Source: Chloroflexota bacterium
GTDB lineage: Bacteria > Chloroflexota > Anaerolineae > Anaerolineales > Anaerolineaceae
Direction of reading: 5' to 3'
Assembly (NCBI GenBank): GCA_016887485.1
Contig: CP069394.1
Coordinates: forward strand, 62,001-126,000
DNA length: 64,000 nucleotides
Below, piece after piece: positions 32,520-41,544 of the stretch. The notes under the pieces were generated by a model that was not told the DNA's origin, did not search any database, and saw only the letters and a program-made list of their open reading frames with translations. Position numbers and translations under genes: made by a program. Numbering within the stretch: the first letter of the stretch is position 1; each line of letters begins with the position of its first letter.

Positions 32520-32610
32520 GATCGACTTTTTTCCACATTAAAACAGAACAAAATCTATGAGAATCTAGTGCAAGTTGTATTCCAATCCTATGAAAAAAGG
32601 AATTTTGAGA

Positions 32611-34176
32611 TTAAGGTGTAATTTCGATGACCACGCCATCCTCAGCCCAATCATAGAGGTCTTCGGCAGCACCCAGGTCTAGGATGATGCAGCCATAGGA
32701 GGCCGGGGAGCCCAGGGAGCTGGCCCAGAGGCGGGTGCCGCTGGAGAGCAGGGGCAGGCCATGGATACCGTTCATAAAGCCCGGCCAGGCTTCATAGATG
32801 CCCATAAAATGCGGCATATAGAGGTCCCAATTGGAGGCGTAAGCATTAATCTCGTGGGTTTGCACCTGGAAGACCCCCGCCATGGTGGGGGAGCTGGCAA
32901 TGCCGGTGCTGACGACATAGATATTGCGAACTTCGCCATCTTCATAGACCGTCATCCGCTGGCTGCTGATAACCACGACGATGCGTTTATTAGGGATCAC
33001 CGGCAGCGGGAGCAGGTCATTCTTGGAGGGGATGGTTAGCAGCATGCCGGCCTCGATGTTGGAGGTGGTCAGGCCTTCGTTGGCATCCATGATGCGCCAC
33101 ATCGGCATACCCAGCTTGAGGGAGATCGCCCAGAGGCTTTCTCCGGCACTCACACGGTAGGTGGTGGGGGCATGCTGGACGATCACGATCGGGTCCAGAC
33201 CGTTTTGCCAATCTTCGACGATTTCGCTGGGGTTCACATCAAAAGAAAGCGAGGCATCCTCGCTGAGGGATTCTTTCCAATTATCCAAAAGGGCCGGCAA
33301 GTCATCCGGGTCAATATCCAGAGAGATTGCATAGCTGACCGGATCGACCGCAACCCAGTTGCGCTTGATTTCGGCTGGCACGGACCAAACCGTACGGTCA
33401 TCGGTGATCGGGTCATAAGCTGTCAGGGTCAGGTCCTGTGATATGAGGGCTTCAATCTCACCAATGACAGGTGTGAGGTCGCTGATCGCGGGAGGTGTCT
33501 CCTGCATGGTCAGCGCAACGGATTGTGTGAGCAGGATGGGAAAGGCGTTGACATAGACGTTTTGAAGCGTGGCATCCAGATCCAGTCCCTGTCCGGTGGC
33601 GCCGCCCACTGCAACCCATTCGCCATCCTGGTAGGCGACGGAGGCTTCTGTGGCTGGGATGGTCAGATCGGTGGAGAGGGTTTCCAGGGTTTGGCGGGCC
33701 AGAGACTCATCAAAATACATCACCGGCAGGACGGTCTGGGGCTGACCCCAGAGCGCAGCGGTGATTTCTTCAAAAGGCGTTGAATCCCGGCCAATGGCAT
33801 AGGCGGCATCGGCAGTGGCCGTTGGATCCACCCAATAGCCCAGGTCAGCGGGGATGACGATATAGCTGAAATCCGGATCGTCAGGGTTTTGAAGGGTGAT
33901 CAGACGGGCCTGGTTCCAGTAGCTGTCAATCCATTCCACGGTGTCATCATAGGACATCATCCCGACTGACTGGTCAAAGATCGTCACACCGGGGAGGTTC
34001 CACTGCATGACCTGGAAGGTGATGATCGCGCAGCAGATCAGCACAAGCGGGATCAAGACTACCAGCGCGCCCAGAACAACCCAAAGTGCCGGCCCGGGTC
34101 GTTGGTGCGACCGGCGTCGGCTGCCGGTGGGAATATTTGATTTGGCGCGGCTCTGGGCCGGTTGGGCAGTCTGCAT
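32611..34176 (-). CDS. LysM-YkuD L,D-transpeptidase
   Basis: A 521-residue envelope enzyme. One helix (about 30-55, ALWVVLGALVVLIPLVLICC) anchors it, followed by two VanW/peptidoglycan-binding-4-like modules (about 60-320), a LysM domain (about 333-378; YRVSAGESLWAISLKLGM) and a YkuD domain (about 390-521). The catalytic region reads IHGLP and then SPASYGCIILDLG: the Cys nucleophile is there, but the usual SHGCIRL has Tyr for His and Ile for Arg. It should form 3-3 cross-links or attach proteins to peptidoglycan, if those changes are tolerated. GAGG precedes the ATG by about eight bases. Confidence 0.82.
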   Translation of the reverse strand: MQTAQPAQSRAKSNIPTGSRRRSHQRPGPALWVVLGALVVLIPLVLICCAIITFQVMQWNLPGVTIFDQSVGMMSYDDTVEWIDSYWNQARLITLQNPDDPDFSYIVIPADLGYWVDPTATADAAYAIGRDSTPFEEITAALWGQPQTVLPVMYFDESLARQTLETLSTDLTIPATEASVAYQDGEWVAVGGATGQGLDLDATLQNVYVNAFPILLTQSVALTMQETPPAISDLTPVIGEIEALISQDLTLTAYDPITDDRTVWSVPAEIKRNWVAVDPVSYAISLDIDPDDLPALLDNWKESLSEDASLSFDVNPSEIVEDWQNGLDPIVIVQHAPTTYRVSAGESLWAISLKLGMPMWRIMDANEGLTTSNIEAGMLLTIPSKNDLLPLPVIPNKRIVVVISSQRMTVYEDGEVRNIYVVSTGIASSPTMAGVFQVQTHEINAYASNWDLYMPHFMGIYEAWPGFMNGIHGLPLLSSGTRLWASSLGSPASYGCIILDLGAAEDLYDWAEDGVVIEITP

Positions 34177-34373
34177 AATTTATCCTCAGTTAGATTATAT
34201 TCTACTGGCATTAACGTCCAGAATGCTTCGGGAGTTCCCGGAAATAATTAATGGTGCATCCTGCATGCCAAAAGGGATAGAATTAGGGGGATCTTGTTAT
34301 AATGAAACCACTCTTCAGGTGGGTGCCTGTTTTGAGGTAATTATAAACAAACACACCGATCAAGGATATGGGC

Positions 34374-36815
34374 ATGATTTGGCAAATCATCTTTTGGTAT
34401 CTTTTGCTGGTCGTCCTCGGCTGGCTGACCTTTCCCCTCACATTTCGGCTGTTCCGCAAGGTGGCGGACCGCGGCTATGCCATTAGCCGCATTCTGGGGC
34501 TGATCCTCTGGGGATTCGCTTTCTGGCTGCTGGCAAGTTTGGGCCTCCTGCAGAATCAATCCGGCGCCATTTTGTTGGTGTTGGCGCTGCTGGTGGGCAT
34601 CTCGGTCAGGTCCGGGTGGGGGCGATGGACGGAGATCTGGGCCTGGGTTAAGGGCCATTGGCGGCTGATCCTGGTGACGGAACTGGTCTTCCTGCTGGCT
34701 TTCGGTTTCATGGTGGTCGTTCGGGCCGCCAACCCGGCGGCTTCCGGCACAGAGAAGCCAATGGAACTGGCTTTCATTAATGCCATCCTCCATTCTGAGA
34801 CCTTCCCGCCGCATGACCCCTGGCTTTCCGGCTATGCCATCTCTTATTATCATTTTGGCTATATCATCGCCGCCATGCTCGCCAAGGTCACGGCCACCAG
34901 TGGGGGCGTTGCCTTCAACCTGATGTTAAGTGCCGTTTTCGCCCTGAGCTCTGTGGGGGCCTATGGCGTGCTTTATGACCTGCTTTCCGCACTCCAAAAG
35001 ACGGATAAAGGGTTTAAAAATGTGATCGGTTGGGCTCTACTCGGACCGATCTTTCTGCTGCTGGTGGGTAACCTGGAAGTGGTCCTGGAAATGCTGCACC
35101 AAATGGGTGTGGGTTGGGACCTGGCCACGGGGACCTCACGTTTCTGGCAGTGGATCAACATTGAAGCCCTGCTGAACCCACCCAGTGAACCGCTGCAATT
35201 AATCCCGCATCGGTTTTGGTGGTGGTGGCAGTCCTCCCGAGTGTTGCAGGATATTGATTTGATGGGCGTGGTCAGCCCGTTATCACCCATTGATGAATTC
35301 CCGGCTTTTTCTTATGTGCTGGGTGACCTGCACCCACATGTGCTGGTGATGCCCTTTGTGATGCTGGTCATCAACCTGGCTTTGAATATTTACCAGGGTG
35401 CAATGGATGAGGATAAACCAATTAGCCTATTTGGGCTGCCCATTCCCTTTAAATGGGATCTGTTCTTTGTTAGTGCCATTCTGGTCGGCGGGATCATCTT
35501 CATGAATACCTGGGACCTGCCGGTGTATTTCAGCTTGCTGGTCGGGGCATTCCTGCTCCGCCAGGTGAAAGTTAAGGGCTGGGCAGGCGAACGGATCGGG
35601 GAAGTGTTGACCCTGACGATTCCGCTGGGCGTATTGTCCTTCATTCTTAATCTGCCCTTCCTGGTTAGTTTCCAATCCCAGGCAGGCGGTATCCTGCCAA
35701 ATGTGTATAATCCAACCCGCGGCCTGTATCTCTGGGTGATGTTCGGAACGCTATTAATCCCGATATTCCTCTTCATCGGTCGGATTTGGCGTAAAGGCGC
35801 GCGAGCTAACTGGCTCTGGAGCGTGTTCTTGGTTGGGGTACTGAGCCTGCTATTGTCAGTGCTCGTGGTGACCATAGCTTTAGGGATTTATTGGACAGAC
35901 TTTGGCCAGCAGTTGATCGTACAGCAGGGTCAGTCCTCCGTTTTGGGCTTGTTTACGGCGGCACTGGTTCATCGCCTGAAATATGGGTTCGGTCTGCTCA
36001 CTATTGTGACATTGCTGGTGATTGGCCTGGCTTTCTTGATCGGGAGAATGCAGAAAAACGATTCGGAAGAGGAACAGCAGGAACAGGGACCGATCGGGTT
36101 CGTGCTTCTGATGGTTGTTTTAGGCGGTCTGATGGTGCTGGCGCCTGAATTTATTTACCTCCGGGATAATTTTGGGACCCGGATGAACACCATCTTCAAG
36201 TTCTATTATCAGGCCTGGATGTTGTGGTCGTTGGCAGCGGCTTATGCTTCGGTGGTGCTTCTCAGGAAGGGTTCCTGGGTGTCGAGAATCGTGATTGTGC
36301 TGTTAATCGCGATGGGATTGTCCTTCTCTGTTTTCGCATATCCGGATAAGACGGATAATTTCAACTTTGGCACAGGATTCACACTGGATGCCAGCGCCTA
36401 TTGGGCGCTCTATCAGCCGGACGAGGCGGCTGCGATTGATTGGCTTGAAGAGGCAGAACAGGGCGCTGTGGCCGAGGCGGTAGGCGGGCAGTATTCCTCC
36501 TATGCGCGGGTGGCAACTTTCTCCGGTCAGCCGACCGTGCTGGGATGGCCGGGGCATGAGGGCCAATGGCGCGGTAGTTATGATGAAGTGGGTAACCGGG
36601 AAGCGGATATCCGTACCCTTTATGAAACCGCGGATTGGGAAACGGCTTTGAGCATTATCCGGCTTTATGACATCCGCTATATCTTTGTTGGCTCGCTGGA
36701 AAACAGTGCCTATGCCATCAATCCGGCTAAATTTGAACAGAATCTTGATCTTGGGTTCGCCCAAGGTAATGTCAAGATCTACATAATTCCACAAACCTTG
36801 CTGGAGCAATGGTAG
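34374..36815 (+). CDS. DUF2298 (Chlor_Arch_YYY) polytopic membrane protein
   Basis: An 813-residue integral membrane protein with roughly 15 or more helices, matching a family known mainly from Chloroflexota and archaea. The diagnostic region is SGYAISYYHFGYIIAAML, with further family-like loops such as EFPAFSYVLGDLHPHVLVMP and NTWDLPVYFSLL. The C-terminal soluble part contains APEFIYLRDNFGTRMNTIFKFYYQAW and an ER-like VLGWPGHEGQWRG. The fold resembles GT-C glycosyltransferases, so a role in polyprenyl-sugar transfer is plausible but unproven. AAGGA lies eight bases before the ATG at 34374, so the ATG at 34368 is less likely. A TATAAT is present at about 34.30 kb. Confidence 0.85.
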   Translation: MIWQIIFWYLLLVVLGWLTFPLTFRLFRKVADRGYAISRILGLILWGFAFWLLASLGLLQNQSGAILLVLALLVGISVRSGWGRWTEIWAWVKGHWRLILVTELVFLLAFGFMVVVRAANPAASGTEKPMELAFINAILHSETFPPHDPWLSGYAISYYHFGYIIAAMLAKVTATSGGVAFNLMLSAVFALSSVGAYGVLYDLLSALQKTDKGFKNVIGWALLGPIFLLLVGNLEVVLEMLHQMGVGWDLATGTSRFWQWINIEALLNPPSEPLQLIPHRFWWWWQSSRVLQDIDLMGVVSPLSPIDEFPAFSYVLGDLHPHVLVMPFVMLVINLALNIYQGAMDEDKPISLFGLPIPFKWDLFFVSAILVGGIIFMNTWDLPVYFSLLVGAFLLRQVKVKGWAGERIGEVLTLTIPLGVLSFILNLPFLVSFQSQAGGILPNVYNPTRGLYLWVMFGTLLIPIFLFIGRIWRKGARANWLWSVFLVGVLSLLLSVLVVTIALGIYWTDFGQQLIVQQGQSSVLGLFTAALVHRLKYGFGLLTIVTLLVIGLAFLIGRMQKNDSEEEQQEQGPIGFVLLMVVLGGLMVLAPEFIYLRDNFGTRMNTIFKFYYQAWMLWSLAAAYASVVLLRKGSWVSRIVIVLLIAMGLSFSVFAYPDKTDNFNFGTGFTLDASAYWALYQPDEAAAIDWLEEAEQGAVAEAVGGQYSSYARVATFSGQPTVLGWPGHEGQWRGSYDEVGNREADIRTLYETADWETALSIIRLYDIRYIFVGSLENSAYAINPAKFEQNLDLGFAQGNVKIYIIPQTLLEQW

Positions 36816-36893
36816 GTCTCCTCTGTTTGTGGTACGATTTTGCTACTGAAGATACGTTTGAATATTAATATGTAGGAAAGGTATTTTATTTCT

Positions 36894-38321
36894 ATGGTAC
36901 GAACACGATTTGCGCCCAGCCCAACGGGTTATATGCACATCGGCAATTTGCGAACGGCACTTTATGCCTATCTGACCGCGCGTCGTAATGGCGGCGTTTT
37001 TATTTTACGAATTGAAGACACCGATCAGGTTCGCAACATCCCTGAGGCTGTTGCCGCAATCTATAAAGGTCTGGCTTTGGCTGGCTTGGACTACGATGAA
37101 GGCCCCGATAAGGATGGTGGTTATGGCCCCTATATCCAATCGGACCGTCTGCCGCTCTATAAGCAATATGCCCAGGAACTGTTGGACATGGGTGCGGCTT
37201 ACCGCTGTTTCTGCAAGAAGGAAGATCAGCCTGAGGGCGAGGATAAACTTGCCCGTCGGGACCCCTGCCGGCTGCTGACCCCTGAGCAAATCGAAGAGAA
37301 GACGGCCGCAGGTGAATCCTACGTGATCCGCCAGCGTATCCCGGATGAGGGCAGCACCACTTTTGTGGACCATGTCTATGGTGAGATCACCATCGAGAAT
37401 GCCCAACTGGACGATCAGGTCCTGTTGAAATCGGACGGCTTCCCGACTTATAACTTCGCCAATGTGGTGGATGACCACCTGATGGCGATCTCGCATGTGA
37501 TGCGCGGGCAGGAATATCTTTCCTCCACACCGAAGTACAACCTGCTCTATCAGAATTTCGGCTGGGAAATCCCTGAGTATGTCCATTTGCCCTTGATCAT
37601 CAAGGAAGATGGCACTAAGTTCAGCAAGCGGCTGGGCGATCCTTCCTTTGAGGATTTGGTCAAGATGGGTTATCTGCCTGAAGCGATTGTCAATTACATC
37701 GCGCTGCTGGGTTGGAGCCCGGGGAATGATCAGGAATTCTTCACCCTGGCAGAACTGGAAGAGGTCTTCTCCATTGACCGGATCAATAAGTCCAGCGCCG
37801 CATTCTCATTTGATAAGCTGACCTGGCTGAATGGTGAGCATGTCCGTGCGCTTTCGTTGGAAGCCTTTCACGAGTTAGTCTCCACCTATTATCCACCGGA
37901 GCTTTCCGCTTATGATAGGCTGAAGATCAGCGGATTATTGCAGGTGCGAACGGAGAAGTTGACCGATATCCCCGAGATGGTGGCCTTCTTCGTTGAGGTG
38001 CCGGAATATGACGTGGACCTTTATACCCACGACAAATCCAAATCCGACCAGACGAGCAGTCTGTCGGTGCTCAAAGGCGTGCTGCCTTTGCTGGCGGATA
38101 TCAAGACTTTTGATAATGACAACCTGTTCCAGATGTTGAAGCAGTTCGGCAAGGAAAACGGCTTCAAGACCGGGACGGTGATGTGGCCGATCCGGACCGC
38201 ACTTTCGGGCGTGCCCACCACACCGGGTGGCGCAACAGCTTTGGCTGAGATCCTTGGTCGAAAAGAGACTCTCAAGCGGGTGGAAGCCGGGATCGCCAAG
38301 CTGGAAGCCGCAGCCGGGTAA
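36894..38321 (+). CDS. gltX: Glutamyl-tRNA synthetase
   Basis: A 475-residue class I synthetase that charges tRNA-Glu (and often tRNA-Gln for amidation). HIGH region is FAPSPTGYMHIGNLRTALYAYL; the KMSKS-like loop is EDGTKFSKRLGDPSF. Substrate residues RIEDTDQ and the segment GYGPYIQSDRLPLYKQYA are typical. A Cys pair (YRCFCKKEDQ ... RRDPCR) could hold zinc, as in the bacterial GluRS zinc-binding loop. The C-terminal helical anticodon domain is complete. The start follows AGGAAAGG by a long spacer. A terminator follows immediately. Confidence 0.95.
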   Translation: MVRTRFAPSPTGYMHIGNLRTALYAYLTARRNGGVFILRIEDTDQVRNIPEAVAAIYKGLALAGLDYDEGPDKDGGYGPYIQSDRLPLYKQYAQELLDMGAAYRCFCKKEDQPEGEDKLARRDPCRLLTPEQIEEKTAAGESYVIRQRIPDEGSTTFVDHVYGEITIENAQLDDQVLLKSDGFPTYNFANVVDDHLMAISHVMRGQEYLSSTPKYNLLYQNFGWEIPEYVHLPLIIKEDGTKFSKRLGDPSFEDLVKMGYLPEAIVNYIALLGWSPGNDQEFFTLAELEEVFSIDRINKSSAAFSFDKLTWLNGEHVRALSLEAFHELVSTYYPPELSAYDRLKISGLLQVRTEKLTDIPEMVAFFVEVPEYDVDLYTHDKSKSDQTSSLSVLKGVLPLLADIKTFDNDNLFQMLKQFGKENGFKTGTVMWPIRTALSGVPTTPGGATALAEILGRKETLKRVEAGIAKLEAAAG

Positions 38322-38340
38322 CATAAAGAAAATGAAGATA

Positions 38341-38372
38341 AAACGCCAGAGGTTTTCTCCGGCGTTTTTTTG
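38341..38372 (+). terminator. Terminator after gltX
   Basis: AAACGCC (38341-38347) pairs with GGCGTTT (38361-38367), followed by TTTT; the loop itself contains AGAGG/CTCC complementarity. Confidence 0.8.
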
Positions 38373-38400
38373 TTGTCACGTGGGCTTCGCTCCACATGAC

Positions 38401-39233
38401 CTACATTTTGTCATTGCGAGCTTCGCGAAGCAATCCTTGATGAAGATCCTACCATTCAGGAGATTGCTTCGTTCCTCGCAATGACAAGATAATGAGCGTT
38501 TTTATTCTTCCGGCATGTTATCAGCATAAATAACCCTGGCCTGGCCGAGGAAGTCCGCCAACCCCAGAACGACCTTATTGTGTTTTCTACATTTTGTCAT
38601 TGCGAGCTTCGCGAAGCAATCCTTGATGAAGATCCTACCATTCAGGAGATTGCTTCGTTCCTCGCAATGACAAGATAATGAGGGTTTTTATTCTTCCGGC
38701 ATGTTATCAGCGATAATAACCATGGCCTGGCCGAGGAAGCCCACCAACCCCAGAACGACCTTATTGTGTTTTCTACATTTTGTCATTGCGAGCTTCGCGA
38801 AGCAATCCTGGATAAAGATCGAAACATTACGGAGATTGCTTCGTTCCTCGCAATGACAAACAAATGAGGGTTTTTATTCTTCCGGCATGTTATCAGCATA
38901 AATAACCATGGCCTGGCCGAGGAAGTCCGCCAACCCCAGAACGACCTTATTGTGTTTTCTACATTTTGTCATTGCGAGCTTCGCGAAGCAATCCTTGATG
39001 AAGATCCTACCATTCAGGAGATTGCTTCGTTCCTCGCAATGACAAACGAATGAGTGTTTTTATTCTTCCGGCATGTTATCAGCGATAATAACCATGGCCT
39101 GGCCGAGGAAGCCCACCAACCTCAGAACGACCTTATTGTGTTTTCTACATTTTGTCATTGCGAGCTTCGCGAAGCAATCCTTGATGAAGATCCTAACATT
39201 CAGGAGATTGCTTCGTTCCTCGCAATGACAAAC
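38401..39233. repeat. 186-bp tandem repeat, five palindromic units
   Basis: Units start at 38401, 38587, 38773, 38959 and 39145, an exact period of 186 bases; the fifth stops after its palindrome. Each unit opens with a palindrome of about 80 bases built from TCATTGCGAG/CTCGCAATGA outside and GAAGCAATC/GATTGCTTC inside, followed by about 110 bases of spacer. The spacer exists in two versions that alternate: B (copies 1 and 3, CAGCATAAATAACC) and A (copies 2 and 4, CAGCGATAATAACC). On the minus strand both versions keep an open frame ending ADNMPEE-stop. No other gene is seen from 38322 to 39513. Confidence 0.9.
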
Positions 39234-39265
39234 CGATTCGTATCGTAATATTTTAGAATTTGTAG

Positions 39266-39303
39266 GTCATGCATGGTGAGACCGAAGGTCGAACCTGCAT
39301 GAC
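39266..39303. repeat. Isolated palindrome after the tandem repeat
   Basis: GTCATGCA (39266-39273) pairs with TGCATGAC (39296-39303), with an inner GACC/GGTC pair. A further inverted repeat TCACGCT/AGCGTGA lies near 39371-39387. These look like REP or MITE remnants. The rest of 39234-39513 holds nothing recognised. Confidence 0.55.
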
Positions 39304-39513
39304 GATTCTTTGATATTGGAATGCTTTATGTTTGCTGTGAAACACGGCGTGAGTGGTACAAATTAAATTGTCACGCTGGAAGCGTGACCTACAATGTGCA
39401 TTGTTACTGCGGGGAGCATCCGAAGCGATGGCAAAATTATTCTTGACTGTCAGTATTGGACGAATAAAACATATCATTGACTTCGCGATATATAAACTCG
39501 GTTAGTGAGAAGG

Positions 39514-40554
39514 TTAGGAATGTAAATACGGATCAAAGATGCTTCGCACGAATTCTAAATTTGTATAAAGATCCAATTTACGGAAGGTGTCCGCATTTTT
39601 TACCAGGTGCTCATCCCGCTGGTACTGCACCCAGGCCATTGCGCTCCAGGTGATGGCGCGCAGACAGTTGAAAGGGTCCCGTAGGCGGGTGCGCTCTTCA
39701 ATCGTATTCCGCAGGTGGGGGTCAGCGATGGCATCCTTGTAGGCGGTCATCAACTGCTTGATGTCCTCGGGTGAAAGGCGGTAATCCGTTTTCCAAAGCG
39801 TGGTGGTGGGCACGCGGAAATGCGACAGGTCATGAGAGGGATCGCCCCACATCGGCTTGTCCCAATCTACCAGATGGATGGCGCCGTTTGTGCGGTCCAC
39901 GATCCAGTTGGTGTTGTTCACTTCGGTGTTGATCAGGCACTGCCAGGGGGCGTGTAAAAAATAGTCCTCGCGGTGGCGGGCTTCCTCGGCCCAATCCAGC
40001 ACCTCTCGCAAATAGATGCTCAGCTCCAGGTTTGCCAGTTCCGACTCAAGGTAGACTTGCGCCATTTGCCGGCAGTGGTTGTAGGTTTGGGTTAGGGGGT
40101 ATTCCTCCCGGCGGAGGTGGTTCTGCGCTTCGGGAACTGCGAGTTGGTGATAGCGCGCCATCAACCGGGCGGCGGGCACCAGGTCGCGTTGATAAACCAG
40201 AAAGTCACCGGAGCAGTAGGCCATTCCCAGCACGCCGTGGGGGAGATGGGTTAGGCTGGCATCCACAAAATAGGGTTGGGGGGCGACGTTTATCGGTGCC
40301 AGCAGCTTGAGGGTCTGATATTCATAGCTTATCTGCTCAGCGTTGGAAAGCCCGATCTCAGAGCGGGAATTTACCCGCAGTACCCATTGAGTTTTACCCT
40401 GCCGCACCAGGAAATTGAGGTTGTATTCCCCTTGCGCCAGGGGGCTGACCTCAAAGGGTTGGTCCGCGCCCCAATCTGGGATGCCCTCTGGCTGGGCTTC
40501 CTGCAGATAACGGATCGCTTGGGGAAGGAATTCCTGGATGGAGAGATTGGGCAT
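39514..40554 (-). CDS. Phosphotransferase of the aminoglycoside/choline kinase superfamily, altered catalytic loop
   Basis: A 346-residue kinase-fold protein. The ATP-binding half has QGEYNLNFLVRQGKTQWVLRVN. The Brenner motif expected as HGD-x-x-x-x-N reads INTEVNNTN, so the catalytic Asp is replaced by Glu or lies in a rearranged loop, while the metal-binding DWD is kept in LVDWDKPMWGDPSHDLSHF. It may therefore be active on an unusual substrate, or a pseudokinase. GAGGAG lies six bases before the ATG at 40554; the frame extends to 40641 without family character. It is divergent from the nucleotidyltransferase gene, which may act in the same process. Confidence 0.75.
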   Translation of the reverse strand: MPNLSIQEFLPQAIRYLQEAQPEGIPDWGADQPFEVSPLAQGEYNLNFLVRQGKTQWVLRVNSRSEIGLSNAEQISYEYQTLKLLAPINVAPQPYFVDASLTHLPHGVLGMAYCSGDFLVYQRDLVPAARLMARYHQLAVPEAQNHLRREEYPLTQTYNHCRQMAQVYLESELANLELSIYLREVLDWAEEARHREDYFLHAPWQCLINTEVNNTNWIVDRTNGAIHLVDWDKPMWGDPSHDLSHFRVPTTTLWKTDYRLSPEDIKQLMTAYKDAIADPHLRNTIEERTRLRDPFNCLRAITWSAMAWVQYQRDEHLVKNADTFRKLDLYTNLEFVRSIFDPYLHS

Positions 40555-40684
40555 GGCGGGCTCCTCAATTCGATTATAGCAGGGAAGGAAGGGATGCGTA
40601 GATTGAGCGTATAATGAAGGTATAGACCGAGGGGTTAACAAACAAATTTGGGTGTTGCCTGTCGCTTGGATTAAGGAGGCTTAT

Positions 40685-41542
40685 ATGTCTCAGACAACTG
40701 CATTCAAGAAATATCCGGTCTTTATGATGTGTGGGCGGGATGCCACCCGTCGAAAAATGATGATCGAGCTGGACCCGGAGGGGAAATACAAGTCCAAAGC
40801 CATGCTGCCATTTCTGGGCAAGCGGCTGATCGAATGGCAGCTGGAAGCCCTGGCTCAATCCCCCTATGTTGAAAAGATCTACCTGCTTGGCCTCGCCGAG
40901 GAGGATATCACGCCGGATGTACCGGTTTCCTTTATACCGGTTAAATCAACAGCCAACGTGTCTGAGAAATTTGTTCAGGGCTTGTCTTATCTGGAAGCGC
41001 AGGGTGAAAGCCCGGAGATGATTGCGATCAGTTCCTGTGATGCGCCGGGCGTGAAAAAGGAACAGGTGGACCTGTTCATGCAGGGGCTGACTTATCATCC
41101 TGGGATGGATTTCGTGGTCGGGTTGGTGCCGGAGGACGTGATGGAGGCAGCTTTCCCTGGCTCGGGGCGGGTAGTTGCCCGTTTCCGGGATCATCAGGTG
41201 ATCGCCGGTGAACTCTATGCGCTCAGTCCGCACATGATCCGGGTGCAGGAGACCTTAATTGGCAACTTGAACCAGCGCCGCCGCAAGATCAACCGCCAAA
41301 AGAAAAATATCAGTCTGGGGCCTATGCTGAAATTAATCGGCCGGAAACCTAACTCCTGGGGATTGTTGGCAAAATACAGCCTGGGGCTGGCAACCCTTGC
41401 GGATGGTGAACGAGCCCTTGGGACTGCCTTTGGCATCCGAATCAAGAGTGTGATCATCCCCGAGGCAGGATTTGGAATGGATATGGACCTGCCGGGGGAC
41501 TATGATCGATTGAAAACCTTCATGGAGAAGGCCAAGGTTTGA
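40685..41542 (+). CDS. Nucleotidyltransferase (MobA/GlmU-like NTP transferase fold)
   Basis: A 285-residue protein with an N-terminal nucleotide-sugar-transferase fold: PVFMMCGRDATRRKMM replaces the usual GGxGxR loop, then KAMLPFLGKRLIEWQLEAL (K-P-L motif), and SSCDAPGVKKEQVDLF gives the metal-binding Asp. It probably transfers a nucleotide to a phosphorylated sugar or cofactor; the acceptor is unknown. AAGGAGG lies five bases before the ATG at 40685. A TATAAT near 40.61 kb could be its promoter. It ends three bases before the convergent acnA stop. Confidence 0.65.
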   Translation: MSQTTAFKKYPVFMMCGRDATRRKMMIELDPEGKYKSKAMLPFLGKRLIEWQLEALAQSPYVEKIYLLGLAEEDITPDVPVSFIPVKSTANVSEKFVQGLSYLEAQGESPEMIAISSCDAPGVKKEQVDLFMQGLTYHPGMDFVVGLVPEDVMEAAFPGSGRVVARFRDHQVIAGELYALSPHMIRVQETLIGNLNQRRRKINRQKKNISLGPMLKLIGRKPNSWGLLAKYSLGLATLADGERALGTAFGIRIKSVIIPEAGFGMDMDLPGDYDRLKTFMEKAKV

Positions 41543-41544
41543 AT

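Noticed and set aside
38401-39233. CRISPR array
   Set aside because: Both palindrome and spacer are repeated, the period (186) is far too long, and no unique spacers or cas genes are present.
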